Below are positions 63,713 to 64,000 of a DNA stretch of 64,000 nt, in pieces. The DNA is from Haematobia irritans (lineage: Eukaryota > Arthropoda > Insecta > Diptera > Muscidae). The position numbers and the translations under genes are program-made. The notes under the pieces were generated by a model that was not told the origin of the DNA, did not search any database, and worked only from the letters and a program-made list of their open reading frames with translations. The stretch covers positions 203,230,583-203,294,582 of the forward strand of contig NC_134398.1 of NCBI RefSeq assembly GCF_050003625.1, written 5' to 3'. How positions within the stretch are numbered: the stretch's first letter is position 1; each line of letters opens with the position of its first letter.

Positions 63713-64000
63713 AATAAAATTTTCTTAAAATTTTCCGAAAAATTTCTATAGAAATAAAATTTTGCAAAAATTTTCCATAGAAATAAAATTGATGACAAAA
63801 TTTCCTAATAAAATAAGATTTTGACAAATTTTTTTATAAAAAAGAAATTTTGTGAAAATTTTCTATAGAACTAAAATTTTCCGAAATAATAGAAATAGAA
63901 ATAAAATTTGGCGAAAATTTTCTATAGAAATAACATTTTGACTAAATTTTCTATGGAAATAAAATTTTGACAAAATTTTCTATAGAAATAAAAATTTGAC
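63713..64000. repeat. 29-bp minisatellite array, GAC orientation, cut by the window edge
   Basis: At least nine units, first degenerate and then regular, running off the right end of the window. The orientation is opposite to the preceding 56.6-62.5 kb block. Confidence 0.9.

Overview
This is AT-rich (roughly three quarters A+T), gene-poor, repeat-dominated eukaryotic DNA. The dispersed repeats, tRNA-derived SINEs, TA- and 8-bp-duplicating MITEs and a rosa/mariner-like transposase fit a higher fly, most likely a calyptrate such as Musca, Stomoxys or a blowfly. No species marker was seen, so this is inference. No bacterial features are present.

Genes. One exon is convincing: a minus-strand internal exon (479-743) with clean splice sites, encoding a poly-proline stretch followed by a FAM107/DUF1151-type motif. 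Its 5' partners must lie at higher coordinates, here or beyond, so much of the window may be a giant repeat-filled intron or intergenic space. A second, tentative minus-strand exon (30134-30284) encodes a hydrophobic segment with GT/AG borders. The only other protein-coding relic is a DD41D mariner-family transposase that has lost its DNA-binding half (10431-11367).

Repeats. About 40% of the window is one 29-bp minisatellite built around the palindrome ATTTCTATAGAAAT and AAAATTTT. It occurs in separate blocks (about 1.15-3.2, 14.5-17.6, 19.1-22.1, 32.1-35.0, 37.8-39.7, 40.9-44.0, 45.0-48.1, 48.7-49.4, 52.4-54.2, 56.6-62.5 and 63.7-64.0 kb). The blocks have opposite orientations and three variant cores (GTC/GAC, CGG, TGC), and several carry higher-order repeats of 220, 407, 532 and about 1750 bp.

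The most informative block is the first. The array at 1.15-3.2 kb is the body of a discrete element (1066-3343) with CAG..TTGCCA inverted ends and a perfect 8-bp target duplication TTCGTATG. It is therefore a hAT-type non-autonomous transposon filled with minisatellite. The same 29-bp unit also sits inside an unrelated 2.2-2.6 kb dispersed repeat built of 153-bp monomers (4.9-7.5 and 27.1-29.3 kb), and abuts a third dispersed repeat at a similar junction (14.9, 15.6 and 54.1 kb).

Other mobile DNA. Two copies of a second hAT-type MITE (28680-29218, 50065-50647) have 17-bp ends, internal CTCACGCACA repeats and perfect 8-bp duplications; one is nested in the 153-bp repeat element. A third hAT-type element (35926-36780) has CAGTGTTGCCAA ends and many GCACCAA motifs. 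TA-flanked MITEs lie at 11448-12001, 24440-25364 and 43329-43592; the last is inserted in the minisatellite so that the empty site can be read directly. Three long near-perfect palindromes (arms of 63, 74 and 177 bp) could fold into hairpin RNAs. Remaining stretches are AT-rich non-coding DNA with microsatellites and degenerate tandem repeats.
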